33,613 nucleotides of DNA from NCBI GenBank assembly GCA_964386865.1, contig CAYLUN010000061.1, forward strand, positions 1 through 33,613, given 5' to 3'. Shown here in pieces: positions 6,748-14,614 of this stretch. The translations under genes and the position numbers were made by a program. This DNA comes from CAYLUN01 sp964386865. Lineage in GTDB: Bacteria; Verrucomicrobiota; Kiritimatiellia; RFP12; UBA1067. Position 1 is the first letter of the stretch, and the number at the start of each line of letters is the position of its first letter. The notes beneath the pieces are model-generated. The model had not been told where the DNA came from, made no database searches, and saw only the letters and a program-made list of their open reading frames with translations.

Positions 6748-8496
6748 TCAGTGAAAGTGCGCGGCCAGAAGAGACTCGGCCTCGCCGCGCCACACTGGAT
6801 CAATACGGGTGCCGCGCGGCAGCTTGACGAAGAGGCGGCGGGCGCAGAGGCGGCGCTGGCCGGGCGGCGACACGAGCCGGTCGAGCCAGTGCCCGGGAAG
6901 TTCATTGAACGCCGCGATCAGGTGATCGAAAAGGTCGAGCGGCTCCTCCTCTTTCATCTCCAGCACGAACTGCCAGAGGATGTGCGGCTCGGCCAGCACG
7001 CGGCGCAGAATCAGGTCGGCGAGCGCCTCGCGCTGTGCGAAAAAGTCGGCGCCCGCGACGAGGAGCGCCTGGCGGTTCGCGGCTGGTGGTCGGGAGTCGG
7101 GCGTCGCAAGTCGGGCGTCGCGAGTCGGGAGCGCGACGCGCGTGCGCGACGAGAAAAGGTCGGGGAGGCGCGTGCCGACGAAGCGCTGCGTGGGCGAGTC
7201 GAAGCCGCCGAGGCGCTCATTGGCCAGGGTTTCGACTTGGGCGAGCTGGCGCGCGGAGAGAGCGTCCGTGGACAGTACGCGGTAGGGCGGCAGGCTCTGG
7301 GCTCGGAGTCCCAGCTCCTTTGCGCGGTCGCGCAGTTCCGTGCCGGGCAGGAGCAGCGTGGGCAGGAACTGCGGGTGGATGGCGTCGCCGAAGCGCGCCA
7401 GCCAGTCGAGCGAGCGCTGGATGTCGTGCTCGTCCTGCGCGGGCAGGGCGTACATGAAGTCGAGCGTGGGGCGGATGCCGTGGCGCAGCAGCGCCTCGAT
7501 GCCGCACAGCACGCGGTCGGCGTTAAGCGGGCGGTGGATGATCTTCAGGACCTTGGGGTCGGTGCTCTGGATGCCGACCTCGGCTTCGGCCACGCCAGCC
7601 TCGGCGAGGCGCCGGGCCTGGTCGTCGGTGAGCGTGTCGGCGCGGATCTCCACGAAGAAGGCGACGCCGCGGTCGCGGTTCTCGCGCGCCATCGCATCGA
7701 GGATCGCGTCGAAGCGCGGGTGGGCGTTGAAGGTCGGGTCGACGAGGCGGATCTCCTTCGCGCCGCGCTGGCGCAGGATGCGGATGCGCGTGGCGACCTC
7801 CTCGGGCGGCAGGCAGGTGGTGGTGGTGCGGCGGAGGTTGTAGCAGCAGAAGGCGCAGCGCATGGGGCAGCCGCGGTTGGTCTCCAGATAGGCCATGCCG
7901 AAGGCGTCCGGCCGGTTGACCGGGTGGTCGGGCGCAGGCAGCAAGTCCTGGAGCGGCCTGACCGGGCGTTTGCACGTGCCCACCGTGAACGCACCTCCTC
8001 CCGAACGCCACGTGACGCCGCTGAAGTCGGGCGCTTGCCCGGCGCGGAAGAAACGCAGCACAGCCGGAAAGACCGTCTCGCCTTCGCCGACCACCAGCGC
8101 GTCGGCAGGAAACCGCGCGTCGCGTGTCGCGTGTCGCGCGTCGCCCGTCCCCGGCAGCAGCGGATGCTTCGCCGCGATATCCGGCCCGCCGATGACGATG
8201 CGCAGGGCGGGCAGGCGCTTCTTCAGCAGCTTGAGCAGGTGCAGCGTGCGCTCAACGTTCCAGAGGGTGCAGGTGGCGGCGAGCGCGTCGGGCCGCAGCG
8301 CGGCAAGCTGCTCCACGAGCGCCGCGTCGGCGTCGGTGTCCTGGCCGGCGGGCGTCTCGATGACCGACCAGTGCTTCGCCTCGGGCGAGCGCTCCAGCGC
8401 GGCGTGCAGGCACGCGGCCGCAGGCATCAGGTTCTCGCCGGGCGAGGTGACGTCGGGATCGAGGCGAGGAAGCTGGAGGAAGAGAAGTTGTTTCAT
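6748..8496 (-). CDS. B12-binding-domain-type radical SAM protein
   Basis: A protein of 582 residues. The N-terminal part (about 1-160) has the layout of a cobalamin-binding Rossmann domain, with IVIGGPDIAAKHP and ALVVGEGETVFPA. The radical SAM core follows, with its 4Fe-4S cysteines C210, C214 and C217 in RGCPMRCAFCCY. Further core features are RLVDPTFN, FFVEIRADTLTD and EAEVGIQSTDPKVL. The C-terminal region (about 430-582) is not recognised. This arrangement occurs in methyltransferases and other B12-dependent radical SAM enzymes; the substrate is unknown. The start ATG overlaps the stop of the upstream RAYT gene by four bases (ATGA), so the two are probably translationally coupled. Two blocks of 7-base repeats are inserted in frame, at about residues 117-127 and 456-469. 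Confidence 0.88.
   Translation of the reverse strand: MKQLLFLQLPRLDPDVTSPGENLMPAAACLHAALERSPEAKHWSVIETPAGQDTDADAALVEQLAALRPDALAATCTLWNVERTLHLLKLLKKRLPALRIVIGGPDIAAKHPLLPGTGDARHATRDARFPADALVVGEGETVFPAVLRFFRAGQAPDFSGVTWRSGGGAFTVGTCKRPVRPLQDLLPAPDHPVNRPDAFGMAYLETNRGCPMRCAFCCYNLRRTTTTCLPPEEVATRIRILRQRGAKEIRLVDPTFNAHPRFDAILDAMARENRDRGVAFFVEIRADTLTDDQARRLAEAGVAEAEVGIQSTDPKVLKIIHRPLNADRVLCGIEALLRHGIRPTLDFMYALPAQDEHDIQRSLDWLARFGDAIHPQFLPTLLLPGTELRDRAKELGLRAQSLPPYRVLSTDALSARQLAQVETLANERLGGFDSPTQRFVGTRLPDLFSSRTRVALPTRDARLATPDSRPPAANRQALLVAGADFFAQREALADLILRRVLAEPHILWQFVLEMKEEEPLDLFDHLIAAFNELPGHWLDRLVSPPGQRRLCARRLFVKLPRGTRIDPVWRGEAESLLAAHFH
7089..7130. repeat. Six tandem heptamers inside the radical SAM gene
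   Basis: On the plus strand the units are GTCGGGA, GTCGGGC, GTCGCAA, GTCGGGC, GTCGCGA and GTCGGGA. The 42 bases equal 14 codons, so the reading frame is kept. The encoded stretch (about RDARLATPDSR) looks like a low-complexity insertion into the C-terminal part of the protein. Confidence 0.8.
8115..8149. repeat. Five tandem heptamers inside the radical SAM gene
   Basis: The units are GCGCGTC, GCGTGTC, GCGTGTC, GCGCGTC and GCCCGTC. Read in another phase they are GTCGCGT-type units, the same family as the GTCGSNN units at 7089-7130. They encode DARHATRDAR within the N-terminal domain, just before the conserved VGEGE segment, where a loop would tolerate insertion. Confidence 0.75.
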
Positions 8497-9452
8497 AGGT
8501 ACACGGTTTCCAGATCGGGGGCGGCTTCACTGAGGATGCAGGCGAGCATGCCGCCGGGGTTGAGGTGTCCGACGGCGAGACGGTCGCAGTGTGCCAGCAC
8601 GTATTCGTTGCACCAGATTGCGCGGCGCGCGCTGGGCGCTGTGAGGGTGTCGTCAAAAGGCGACAGGATCAGCAAGCGACCTTGCGCGAGAGCATCGCTG
8701 ATGTCCAGTCGTTCGGCGCCGTCGCGCAAAGCCCACGGCTTGACCCAGATGAGCGGCCGCTTGTGAGCCAGCCCGGCGCGGAACACGTGGCGTTCCATGG
8801 GCGACAGGAAGCCGGACAGGATGGCCTCGCCGGAACGGATGGGGAGCGTGCCGTGCGGCGCCGTCTCACCGCGCGAGGCCAGAAAGCCGAGCTTGGGCCG
8901 GTCCAGCAGCGTGCGGTCGCCCAGCCACTTGGGCTCGCAGCAATGCATAACGGTCTGATAATTCTCTGGATTGCGGCGGATGTAGTCGCGGATGGCCGCG
9001 AGCGCTTTCACATTCCGCACGACCACGTCCCAATAATTGCGGTGCCAGAGCGCGGAGCCGCCTGCCGGGGTGGTACGGGTCGGCAATTGCGTAGGGGTCG
9101 GCAATTGCCGACCCAGGATACGCGATACGGCGGACTTATATGCGCCGACCACATCTCCCAATACGCACGGGTCGGCAATTGCCGACCCCTTCAGCAATTC
9201 GACCACCCCGTGCACGTGATTCGGCATGACCACGTACTCGTCGACCCGCACGGACGGAAAATGCTTCGGGATCTCTCGCCAGCAGGTGTCCGCGACTTTA
9301 CCGCACGCGTTCAATACCGCGCGGCCATTGACCACCGCCCCGAAAACCTCGCGCCGATCTCTCGCGCAGACGGTCACGAAATAGTGTCCCGGCGTGGCGT
9401 AGTTCCACCCCTTCAGCCGCAGGTCCTGTCGGTTTGGCAGGTCATCACCCAT
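8493..9452 (-). CDS. REP-associated tyrosine transposase (RAYT) fused to a DprA-like domain
   Basis: A protein of 319 residues. Residues about 10-170 are a Y1/IS200-type transposase of the RAYT group: LRLKGWNYATPGHYFVTVCA, the HUH histidines H79 and H81 in MPNHVHGVV, then WHRNYWDVVVRN and the probable nucleophile Y157 in RDYIRRNP. All catalytic residues appear intact. Residues about 185-310 form a second domain: LGFLASRG, ILSGFLSPMERHVFRAGL, GRLLILSPF, CDRLAVGHLNPGG. This resembles a DprA/SMF-type Rossmann fold, a call I make from motif pattern only. Two complete palindromes and one incomplete copy lie within the transposase part and are translated in frame (about residues 89-95, 113-119 and 121-126). 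The gene lies 24 bases after rsmI and overlaps the radical SAM gene by four bases, so it is embedded in a housekeeping run. Confidence 0.88.
   Translation of the reverse strand: MGDDLPNRQDLRLKGWNYATPGHYFVTVCARDRREVFGAVVNGRAVLNACGKVADTCWREIPKHFPSVRVDEYVVMPNHVHGVVELLKGSAIADPCVLGDVVGAYKSAVSRILGRQLPTPTQLPTRTTPAGGSALWHRNYWDVVVRNVKALAAIRDYIRRNPENYQTVMHCCEPKWLGDRTLLDRPKLGFLASRGETAPHGTLPIRSGEAILSGFLSPMERHVFRAGLAHKRPLIWVKPWALRDGAERLDISDALAQGRLLILSPFDDTLTAPSARRAIWCNEYVLAHCDRLAVGHLNPGGMLACILSEAAPDLETVYL
9077..9090. repeat. Incomplete copy of the REP-like palindrome
   Basis: The left 14 bases of the palindrome found at 9095 and 9169 (GGGTCGGCAATTGC), without the right arm. It lies four bases before the complete copy at 9095 and is translated as part of the RAYT protein. 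Confidence 0.75.
9095..9114. repeat. 20-bp REP-like palindrome inside the RAYT gene, copy 1
   Basis: A perfect palindrome whose left half is GGGTCGGCAA and whose right half is TTGCCGACCC. Such GC-rich palindromes with an AT centre are the usual kind of target for RAYT proteins, but normally flank the gene. This one is inside the coding region, in the segment just before the conserved WHRNYWD motif. Confidence 0.85.
9169..9188. repeat. 20-bp REP-like palindrome inside the RAYT gene, copy 2
   Basis: Identical to the copy at 9095-9114 over all 20 bases. It lies just after the codons for the HVHGVVELL segment. The conserved helix VVGAYKSAVSRI is encoded between the two copies, so they bracket a structural element of the transposase. 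Confidence 0.85.
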
Positions 9453-9476
9453 ATCCCGATACCCCGTTGTGTCCGG

Positions 9477-10193
9477 TCATTCATGACAGTCGGAGTCTTC
9501 TTCTTCCGCCTCCCGCGCGAACTTGGGGTTGGCGCCGGCGACGGCGAGGGCGACCTCGCCTTTGACGGGCTTGCCGTCGAAGAGCGGGATGAGGTCGGCG
9601 AGGAAGCCGCGGTGGACGCGCTCGTGGGCTTTGGTGAGCTCGATGCAGACGGCGGCCTCGCGGTCGCCGAGGGCCTCGAGCGCGGCTTTGAGCGAGGCGG
9701 CGACGCGGAAGGGCGACTCGAACCAGACGAGGGTGTGGGGCAGCTCCTTCTCCTCCTCGAAGAAGCGGCGCAGCGCGCCGGGCTTGCGGGGCGGGAAGCC
9801 TTTGAAGGTGTAGCTCGACGTGGAAAGGCCGGAGGAGATCAGGGCGAGGTCGACGGCCGACGCGCCGGGGATGACGTCGAAGGGGACGTTCTCCTGGGCC
9901 GCGCGGCGGATGAGGCGGTAGCCGGGGTCGCTGATGCCGGGGTAGCCGCCGTCGGAGCAGAGCGCGACGGAGCGCCCGGCCGCGAGCGCCTGGAGGATGT
10001 AGCTGCCGGTGCGCTCCTCGTTGCCCTGGCGGTAGGAGACCAGCTCGGGGCGCGGGATGTTGAAGGCGCTGAGCAAGCCCCACGTGCGCCGCGTGTCCTC
10101 GCAGGCGATGAGGTCGGCGGTCTTGAGCGCCTCGAGGGCGCGCGGGCTCAGGTCCGCGAGGTTGCCGATGGGAGTCGCCACAACGTGCAGCAT
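9477..10193 (-). CDS. rsmI: 16S rRNA (cytidine1402-2'-O)-methyltransferase RsmI
   Basis: A protein of 238 residues that 2'-O-methylates cytidine 1402 in the decoding centre of 16S rRNA. The tetrapyrrole-methylase fold is clear: VATPIGNLADLSPRALE at the N-terminus, ACEDTRRT, then ALCSDGGYPGISDPGYRLIR and IPGASAVDLALISSGL. HTLVWFESPFRV and CIELTKAHERVHRG follow. These are family signatures of RsmI. The family usually has AG(M/T)P in the loop where this protein has GGYP; otherwise it is standard. Its 5' end overlaps the 3' end of hflX by 46 bases in a different frame, which suggests translational coupling. Confidence 0.96.
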   Translation of the reverse strand: MLHVVATPIGNLADLSPRALEALKTADLIACEDTRRTWGLLSAFNIPRPELVSYRQGNEERTGSYILQALAAGRSVALCSDGGYPGISDPGYRLIRRAAQENVPFDVIPGASAVDLALISSGLSTSSYTFKGFPPRKPGALRRFFEEEKELPHTLVWFESPFRVAASLKAALEALGDREAAVCIELTKAHERVHRGFLADLIPLFDGKPVKGEVALAVAGANPKFAREAEEEDSDCHE

Positions 10194-11281
10194 TTCTGAA
10201 GTTCCTGAATCATGGCCCGTTTGAGGAGGTCAAGCCCGTAGCCGGTCTTGGCCGAAACCGGGATGGCCTGAGGGTATTTCTCGGTGACATGCAGGACGGC
10301 GTTGTCGGCGCTGCCGCGGTCGCACTTGTTCAGGACGAGCAGGTGCGGCACGTCCTTCGCGCCGATCTCCTCGAGGGTCTTGTAGCAGACCGCGATGTGG
10401 TCGTCGACGCGCGGATAGGCCGCGTCGACCACGACGAGCAAGAGGTCGGCCTGGGCCGCGACGTCGAGCGTGGACTTGAAGGAGGCGACCAGCCCGTGGG
10501 GCAGGTTGCGGATGAAGCCGACGGTGTCGGTGAGCAGGATCTTGCGCTTCTCGCTCAGCCACACCATACGCGTCTTGGTGTCAAGCGTGGCGAAGAGCCG
10601 GTCGTCCACGTAGGCGTCGGCGTCGGTGAGCGTGTTGAGGAGGGTCGATTTGCCGGCGTTGGTGTAGCCGACCATGGAGACGACGGGCCACTCGCGCTTG
10701 GCCTTGCCGCGCGAGGTCTGGCGGCGCTGGGCTTCGGCTAGGCGCTTCTTGAGGTCGGCGATGCGGCGGCGCAGGGGCTCGTTGCGGAGCTGCAGGTGGC
10801 TTTCGCCGGGGCCCTTCATGCCGATGCCGCCCTTGAAGCGCTGCTGGGCTTCGGTGACCGGGATGCGGGAGAGCTGGAACTCGAGCTGGGCGAGCTCGAC
10901 CTGGGTCTGGGCTTCGGCGGAGCGCGCGCGGCGCGCGAAGATCTCCAGAATGATCTCCGTGCGGTCCATGATGCGGACGCCCAGCGCCTTGGCGAGGTTG
11001 TAGGACTGGATCGCGCTCAGCTCGTTGTCGAAGATGACGGCGTTGGCCTTCGCCTCGGCGACAAGCGCCTTGAGGTCCTCGACCTTGCCCGTTCCGAAAA
11101 AGGTGCCGCCGTCCGGCTTGTCGCGGTTCTGCGTGAGCTGCCCGGCGACCTCCAGCCCGGCGGTGTCTGCGAGTCGCCCGAGTTCGAGCAGCGAGTCCGC
11201 CGCCTCGGCCGCATCCATCCGCGAATGCACCACTTGGGCGAGGACCGCGCGCTCCACATGGTGTGTGTCGTGAAGCCTCAT
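10148..11281 (-). CDS. hflX: Ribosome-associated GTPase HflX
   Basis: A protein of 377 residues. The N-terminal HflX domain includes KPDGGTFFGTGKVEDLKALV and IMDRTEIILEIFARRA, followed by the glycine-rich GIGMKGPGESHLQL and a coiled linker (IADLKKRLAEAQRR). The GTPase domain has G1 GYTNAGKST, G2/G3 LFATLDTKTR and TDTVGFIRNLP, G4 LNKCD, and G5 PVSAKTGYG. HflX splits or rescues stalled ribosomes, notably under heat stress. The ATG at 11281 lies seven bases after the stop of the LptE-like gene, and its 3' end overlaps rsmI, so all three are probably in one transcript. Confidence 0.97.
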   Translation of the reverse strand: MRLHDTHHVERAVLAQVVHSRMDAAEAADSLLELGRLADTAGLEVAGQLTQNRDKPDGGTFFGTGKVEDLKALVAEAKANAVIFDNELSAIQSYNLAKALGVRIMDRTEIILEIFARRARSAEAQTQVELAQLEFQLSRIPVTEAQQRFKGGIGMKGPGESHLQLRNEPLRRRIADLKKRLAEAQRRQTSRGKAKREWPVVSMVGYTNAGKSTLLNTLTDADAYVDDRLFATLDTKTRMVWLSEKRKILLTDTVGFIRNLPHGLVASFKSTLDVAAQADLLLVVVDAAYPRVDDHIAVCYKTLEEIGAKDVPHLLVLNKCDRGSADNAVLHVTEKYPQAIPVSAKTGYGLDLLKRAMIQELQKCCTLWRLPSATSRT

Positions 11282-11288
11282 GGGCCGG

Positions 11289-11801
11289 TTACCAGTGCGC
11301 CAGGACGGCGTCGACGATGCCGCGCGAGAGGTCCTTGGCGATGCGCGGGTAGGCGTCCTGCATGCCGGTGAGCATGTCGCCGTGGGTCAGGAAGGTCGTG
11401 CTGGCCTTGATGGGGACGGCGTTGAGCAAGAGTTTGCCGGTCCCGCGCTCGACGAGCGTGATCTCCGCCACGAGCGTGTACCGATATTCGGAGGTGCGCG
11501 CGCTGTAGTTGCGGTCGTAGCTGATCGCCTGCAGCTCGGCCTTCTCCACTTTGCCGAGCAGCTTGAGCGAGGCGTCGTCCATGTGGCGGATCTTGAAGGT
11601 TCCCTCGCGCTGGAGCTCGCGCAGGACGTACTGGGTGACGACGGCGTCGATCTCCGGGTAGCCGGAGGCGTTCTCGAAGACCGGCACGGCGATGGTCCTC
11701 AGCTCTTCCGGCACAGACGAGCCGAAACGGTAAGTCGCGCAGCCTGCAGCGAGCGCGAGGGCGGAGGCGGTGGCCAACAGACGTAGACGGGTGATGCGCA
11801 T
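11289..11801 (-). CDS. LptE-like LPS-assembly lipoprotein
   Basis: A protein of 170 residues with a lipoprotein signal peptide. The lipobox LAAGC places the acylated cysteine at C21. After it come TYRFGSSVPEELRTIAVPVF and ENASGYPEIDAVVTQYVLRE, the pattern of LptE-family proteins: a glycine/aromatic start followed by an IAVPVFEN strand and an amphipathic helix. LptE forms the outer-membrane plug complex with LptD that inserts lipopolysaccharide. No lptD is in the window. The gene begins 15 bases after the BamD-like gene. The call rests on motif pattern, as the family is poorly conserved in sequence. Confidence 0.75.
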   Translation of the reverse strand: MRITRLRLLATASALALAAGCATYRFGSSVPEELRTIAVPVFENASGYPEIDAVVTQYVLRELQREGTFKIRHMDDASLKLLGKVEKAELQAISYDRNYSARTSEYRYTLVAEITLVERGTGKLLLNAVPIKASTTFLTHGDMLTGMQDAYPRIAKDLSRGIVDAVLAHW

Positions 11802-11816
11802 GGGGTAATCTCCTTC

Positions 11817-12842
11817 TTACTTCAACGCGGGCGCGTTCTTTTCGAGTTCGGCGAGCCTGTCGCGAACCTGCTGGGCGTATTTTGAGTCAGCGAATTCGGA
11901 CAGGAACCTGCGGTAGGAAGCCTTGGCCGCCTCGGCGTTCCGCTGTTTCGTGTCGTAGAAGCGAGCCTGCTGGTAGTTCTGCTCCACCAGGAGCGCGGTC
12001 AACTCGCTTTGCCAGGCCGCCAGCTGCTCCTTTTGCGGATGGTTCGGCGTGCGGGCCAGGACGGCCTTAAAGAACGCGGCCGCCTCGCGGCAGCGCGCCT
12101 CGTTGTAGCTGTTCTTCACGGCGAGCTCGTGCCGGCACTGGGCGGCCAGAAACTGGGCGGAAACGGCCTGCGGCGTGCCGGGGAAGCGGTTGAGGAGCCC
12201 GTCGTAGACCGAGATGGCCTCCTCGAGCTCCTTCTCGGAGACGCGGATGCTGCCGACGATCAGCATCACCTCCGGCGCGATGGCCGAGCGGGGCGCGTTG
12301 CGGACGATCTGCTCGAAGCGCTCGCGGATCATGTTCATGCCGCTGAGCGCGAGGCCGAACATGCTGCGGTTGTTGTGCAGCAGGTGGTTGGCGATTCGGA
12401 ACTGGCGGTCCAGAATCTCGTTGTAGGGGCAGTTGCCCGCGTAGAAGGTCAGCAGGTACTGGTACTCTTCGAAGGCCTTCTCGTAATGCTTGTGGGTCTC
12501 GAGCATCTGGGCGAGGCTGAGCTGGGCCTCGGCGGCCTGGGGCGAGGTCGGCCATTCGCGGATCAGGGCCTCGTAGGCTTTGTGCGTGCGGCGGACGCTG
12601 CCCTCGGACTCCTTCTTGCGCGCGTAGGCGAGCTGCGCTTCGGCGGTCTCCTCGGACACCGAATACCAGAACGACTTCCCCTTCTGCTGGACGCGCTTAT
12701 CCTGATCGAAGGCCTCGAAGCCCTCAAACTTGTCGGTGGCGTATTCGCGGTTCAGCTCAGACTGTGCGGTCTGCGCGCCCGACGAAGCGGCGGCGGCGGC
12801 CAGAAGGAGCGCGGCCAGACGTGTTTTGATCACATGCCTCAT
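11817..12842 (-). CDS. BamD/YbgF-like TPR protein of the cell envelope
   Basis: A protein of 341 residues from the ATG at 12842, with a signal peptide MRHVIKTRLAALLLAAAAASSGAQ. An in-frame start at 12914 would add 24 residues and spoil the signal peptide, so I rejected it. The mature part is made of TPR-like helix pairs: AYEALIREWPTSPQAAEAQL, HYEKAFEEYQYLLTFYAGNC, SVYDGLLNRFPGTPQAVSAQ and AKASYRRFLSEFADSKYAQQ. The pattern of xFPxSxxAxxA motifs is typical of BamD and YbgF/CpoB, which act in outer-membrane protein assembly and division. There is no cysteine for lipidation after the signal, unlike BamD. It opens the six-gene minus-strand run. Confidence 0.8.
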   Translation of the reverse strand: MRHVIKTRLAALLLAAAAASSGAQTAQSELNREYATDKFEGFEAFDQDKRVQQKGKSFWYSVSEETAEAQLAYARKKESEGSVRRTHKAYEALIREWPTSPQAAEAQLSLAQMLETHKHYEKAFEEYQYLLTFYAGNCPYNEILDRQFRIANHLLHNNRSMFGLALSGMNMIRERFEQIVRNAPRSAIAPEVMLIVGSIRVSEKELEEAISVYDGLLNRFPGTPQAVSAQFLAAQCRHELAVKNSYNEARCREAAAFFKAVLARTPNHPQKEQLAAWQSELTALLVEQNYQQARFYDTKQRNAEAAKASYRRFLSEFADSKYAQQVRDRLAELEKNAPALK

Positions 12843-12901
12843 GGTGTCGGTTCCCACTCGTTCCAGATGCGTCTGCGGAATGCTCGCGCGACGAAGCGTG
12901 C

Positions 12902-12930
12902 TTGATTCCCGCACCCAACAGGTTTACAGT
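12902..12930 (+). promoter_or_regulatory. Possible sigma70-type promoter of serA
   Basis: TTGATT (12902-12907) and TACAGT (12925-12930) are 17 bases apart. A start near 12937 would give serA a leader of nearly 90 bases. The 182-base gap between the divergent BamD-like gene and serA should hold both promoters; I could not pick out a convincing one on the minus strand. Confidence 0.4.
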
Positions 12931-13024
12931 ATGCCAATGTTACAGACGGGCAACGGGGTGGCCATCGCACCCGTCAGTTCGCGATGTGTTGTGAGATTAC
13001 CAAACCCAGAGGGACTGTAGAAGC

Positions 13025-14602
13025 ATGAAAAAGGTTCTGATCCCCACCAAGCTGGATTCCGTCGCCGCCGAAATCCTGAAAGCGCACGGAGGCTATGAGA
13101 TTGTTCAGGACGGCAAGACGCCTCTCGAGGAGCAGGTCAAATCGCACGCGGACGCGTACGCGCTGATCGTGCGCAGCGAGAAGGTCCCCGCCGCCGTCAT
13201 CGACGCGCTGCCCCAGCTCAAAGTCGTCATCCGGGCGGGCGCCGGCTACGACACGATCGACATCAAGCACGCGCGCAAGAAGGGCGTGGACGTGATGAAC
13301 ACGCCGGGCGCGAACGCGAACGGCGTGGCCGAAGAGGTGATCGCCATGATGCTCGCGGACGCCCGCCACATCGTCAAGGCGGACATCACCACCCGCGCCG
13401 GACAGTGGGAGAAGAAGGACTACATGGGGCGCGAGGTCACCGGCAAGACCGTGGGCATCGTCGGCGTCGGCAACATCGGCCGGCTGGTGGCGAAGCGGCT
13501 CAAGGGCTTCGAGTGCCGCCTGCTGGGCTACGACCCCATCGTCAACAGCGACCGCATGCGCGAGTTCGATATTGAGCCTGCCACGCTCGAGGAGATCTTC
13601 GGCCAGTGCGACTACGTGACGCTGCACATCCCCGGCGGGGACAGCACGCGCGGCATTGTCGGCGCCAAGTTGCTGGGGCTGATGAAGAAGGGCGCGACGA
13701 TCATCAACTGCGCCCGCTTCGGCATCGTCGACGAGGACGCGCTGCGCGCGGTGAAGGCCGAGAAGGGCCTGCGCTACCTGAACGACGTCTACCCCAAGGA
13801 CGAGGCCGGGCCCAAGAGCATGACCGACATCGCGGACCTCATGCTGCCGCACCTCGGCGCCAACACCCACGAGGCCAACTTCGTGGCCGCCCAGCGCTCC
13901 GCGCAGGAGCTGATCGACCTCGACGAGAAGGGCGACATGAGCTGCATCGTCAACCGCGACATCCCGGAAGGCCTCGAGCGCGCCTACTGCGAGCTGGCCT
14001 ACAACTTGGCGAGCCTGATTCGCCAGGTCGCGGGCACGCAGGCGCCCATCAAGATGCTGGAGACCAGCTTCTACGGGGCGCTCGCGCCCTTCGGCAAGTG
14101 GCTGACCGTCTCGATCCTCTCCGGCATCTGGCGCGAGTTCGACCGCTATAACGACTACAAGGCCGCGACCAAGTTCCTGAAGGAGATGGGCATCGAGCTC
14201 ATCAACCGCGAGGCCTCGGGCGAGAAGGGCTACGGCAACGCGGTCACCCTCGACCTGACGGTGGAGCAGCCGAACAAGGACCTCAAGAGCTTCAGCGTCC
14301 GCGGCACGGTCACCGAAGGCGTCCAGACGGTCTCGCGCATCGACGAGTTCGACCGCCTCTACTTCGAGCCCAGCGGCGCGACGCTCTTCTGCCTGTACGA
14401 CGACCGCCCCGGCGTGATCGCCTCCATCAGCCGCAAGCTGGCGGACGCGGGCATCAACATCGAGGACATGCGCAACCCGCACAACACCAAGACCCGCCGG
14501 TCGCTGGCGATCATCAAGCTGAACCAGCCGATCTCCGAGGACCTGGTCAAGGTCATCAAGGCCGACATCGCGGCGCACGCGGCGGTCTGCACGGTGGTGT
14601 AA
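13025..14602 (+). CDS. serA: D-3-phosphoglycerate dehydrogenase
   Basis: A protein of 525 residues catalysing the first step of serine synthesis, the NAD-dependent oxidation of 3-phosphoglycerate. The NAD-binding motif is GVGNIG (147-152). By spacing against known 2-hydroxyacid dehydrogenases, the catalytic arginine, glutamate and histidine are R231 (INCARFGIVDE), E260 (YPKDEAG) and H276 (LPHLGANTHEA); all three are present although the first two motifs differ from the usual NxARGG and DVFxxEP. An intervening domain spans about residues 310-440. A C-terminal ACT domain (about 450-525, FCLYDDRPGVIASISRKLAD) suggests feedback control by serine. The ATG at 13025 follows the weak ribosome site GAGGGA. 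Confidence 0.95.
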   Translation: MKKVLIPTKLDSVAAEILKAHGGYEIVQDGKTPLEEQVKSHADAYALIVRSEKVPAAVIDALPQLKVVIRAGAGYDTIDIKHARKKGVDVMNTPGANANGVAEEVIAMMLADARHIVKADITTRAGQWEKKDYMGREVTGKTVGIVGVGNIGRLVAKRLKGFECRLLGYDPIVNSDRMREFDIEPATLEEIFGQCDYVTLHIPGGDSTRGIVGAKLLGLMKKGATIINCARFGIVDEDALRAVKAEKGLRYLNDVYPKDEAGPKSMTDIADLMLPHLGANTHEANFVAAQRSAQELIDLDEKGDMSCIVNRDIPEGLERAYCELAYNLASLIRQVAGTQAPIKMLETSFYGALAPFGKWLTVSILSGIWREFDRYNDYKAATKFLKEMGIELINREASGEKGYGNAVTLDLTVEQPNKDLKSFSVRGTVTEGVQTVSRIDEFDRLYFEPSGATLFCLYDDRPGVIASISRKLADAGINIEDMRNPHNTKTRRSLAIIKLNQPISEDLVKVIKADIAAHAAVCTVV

Positions 14603-14614
14603 GGGGAAGTTGGG

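Noticed and set aside
6733..8766. Long open frame of 677 codons on the plus strand, antisense to the radical SAM gene
   Set aside because: The minus strand holds clear radical SAM motifs; the plus-strand translation is Arg/Gly/Val-rich with no recognisable domain, as expected from GC-rich third positions.
7089..9188. Repeats considered as a CRISPR array
   Set aside because: The repeats are 7 or 20 bases, lie inside coding regions, have no regular spacers, and no cas gene is near.
12974..14578. Open frame of 534 codons antisense to serA
   Set aside because: It is a compositional shadow rich in Asp, Val, Leu and His; serA on the other strand has all catalytic residues.
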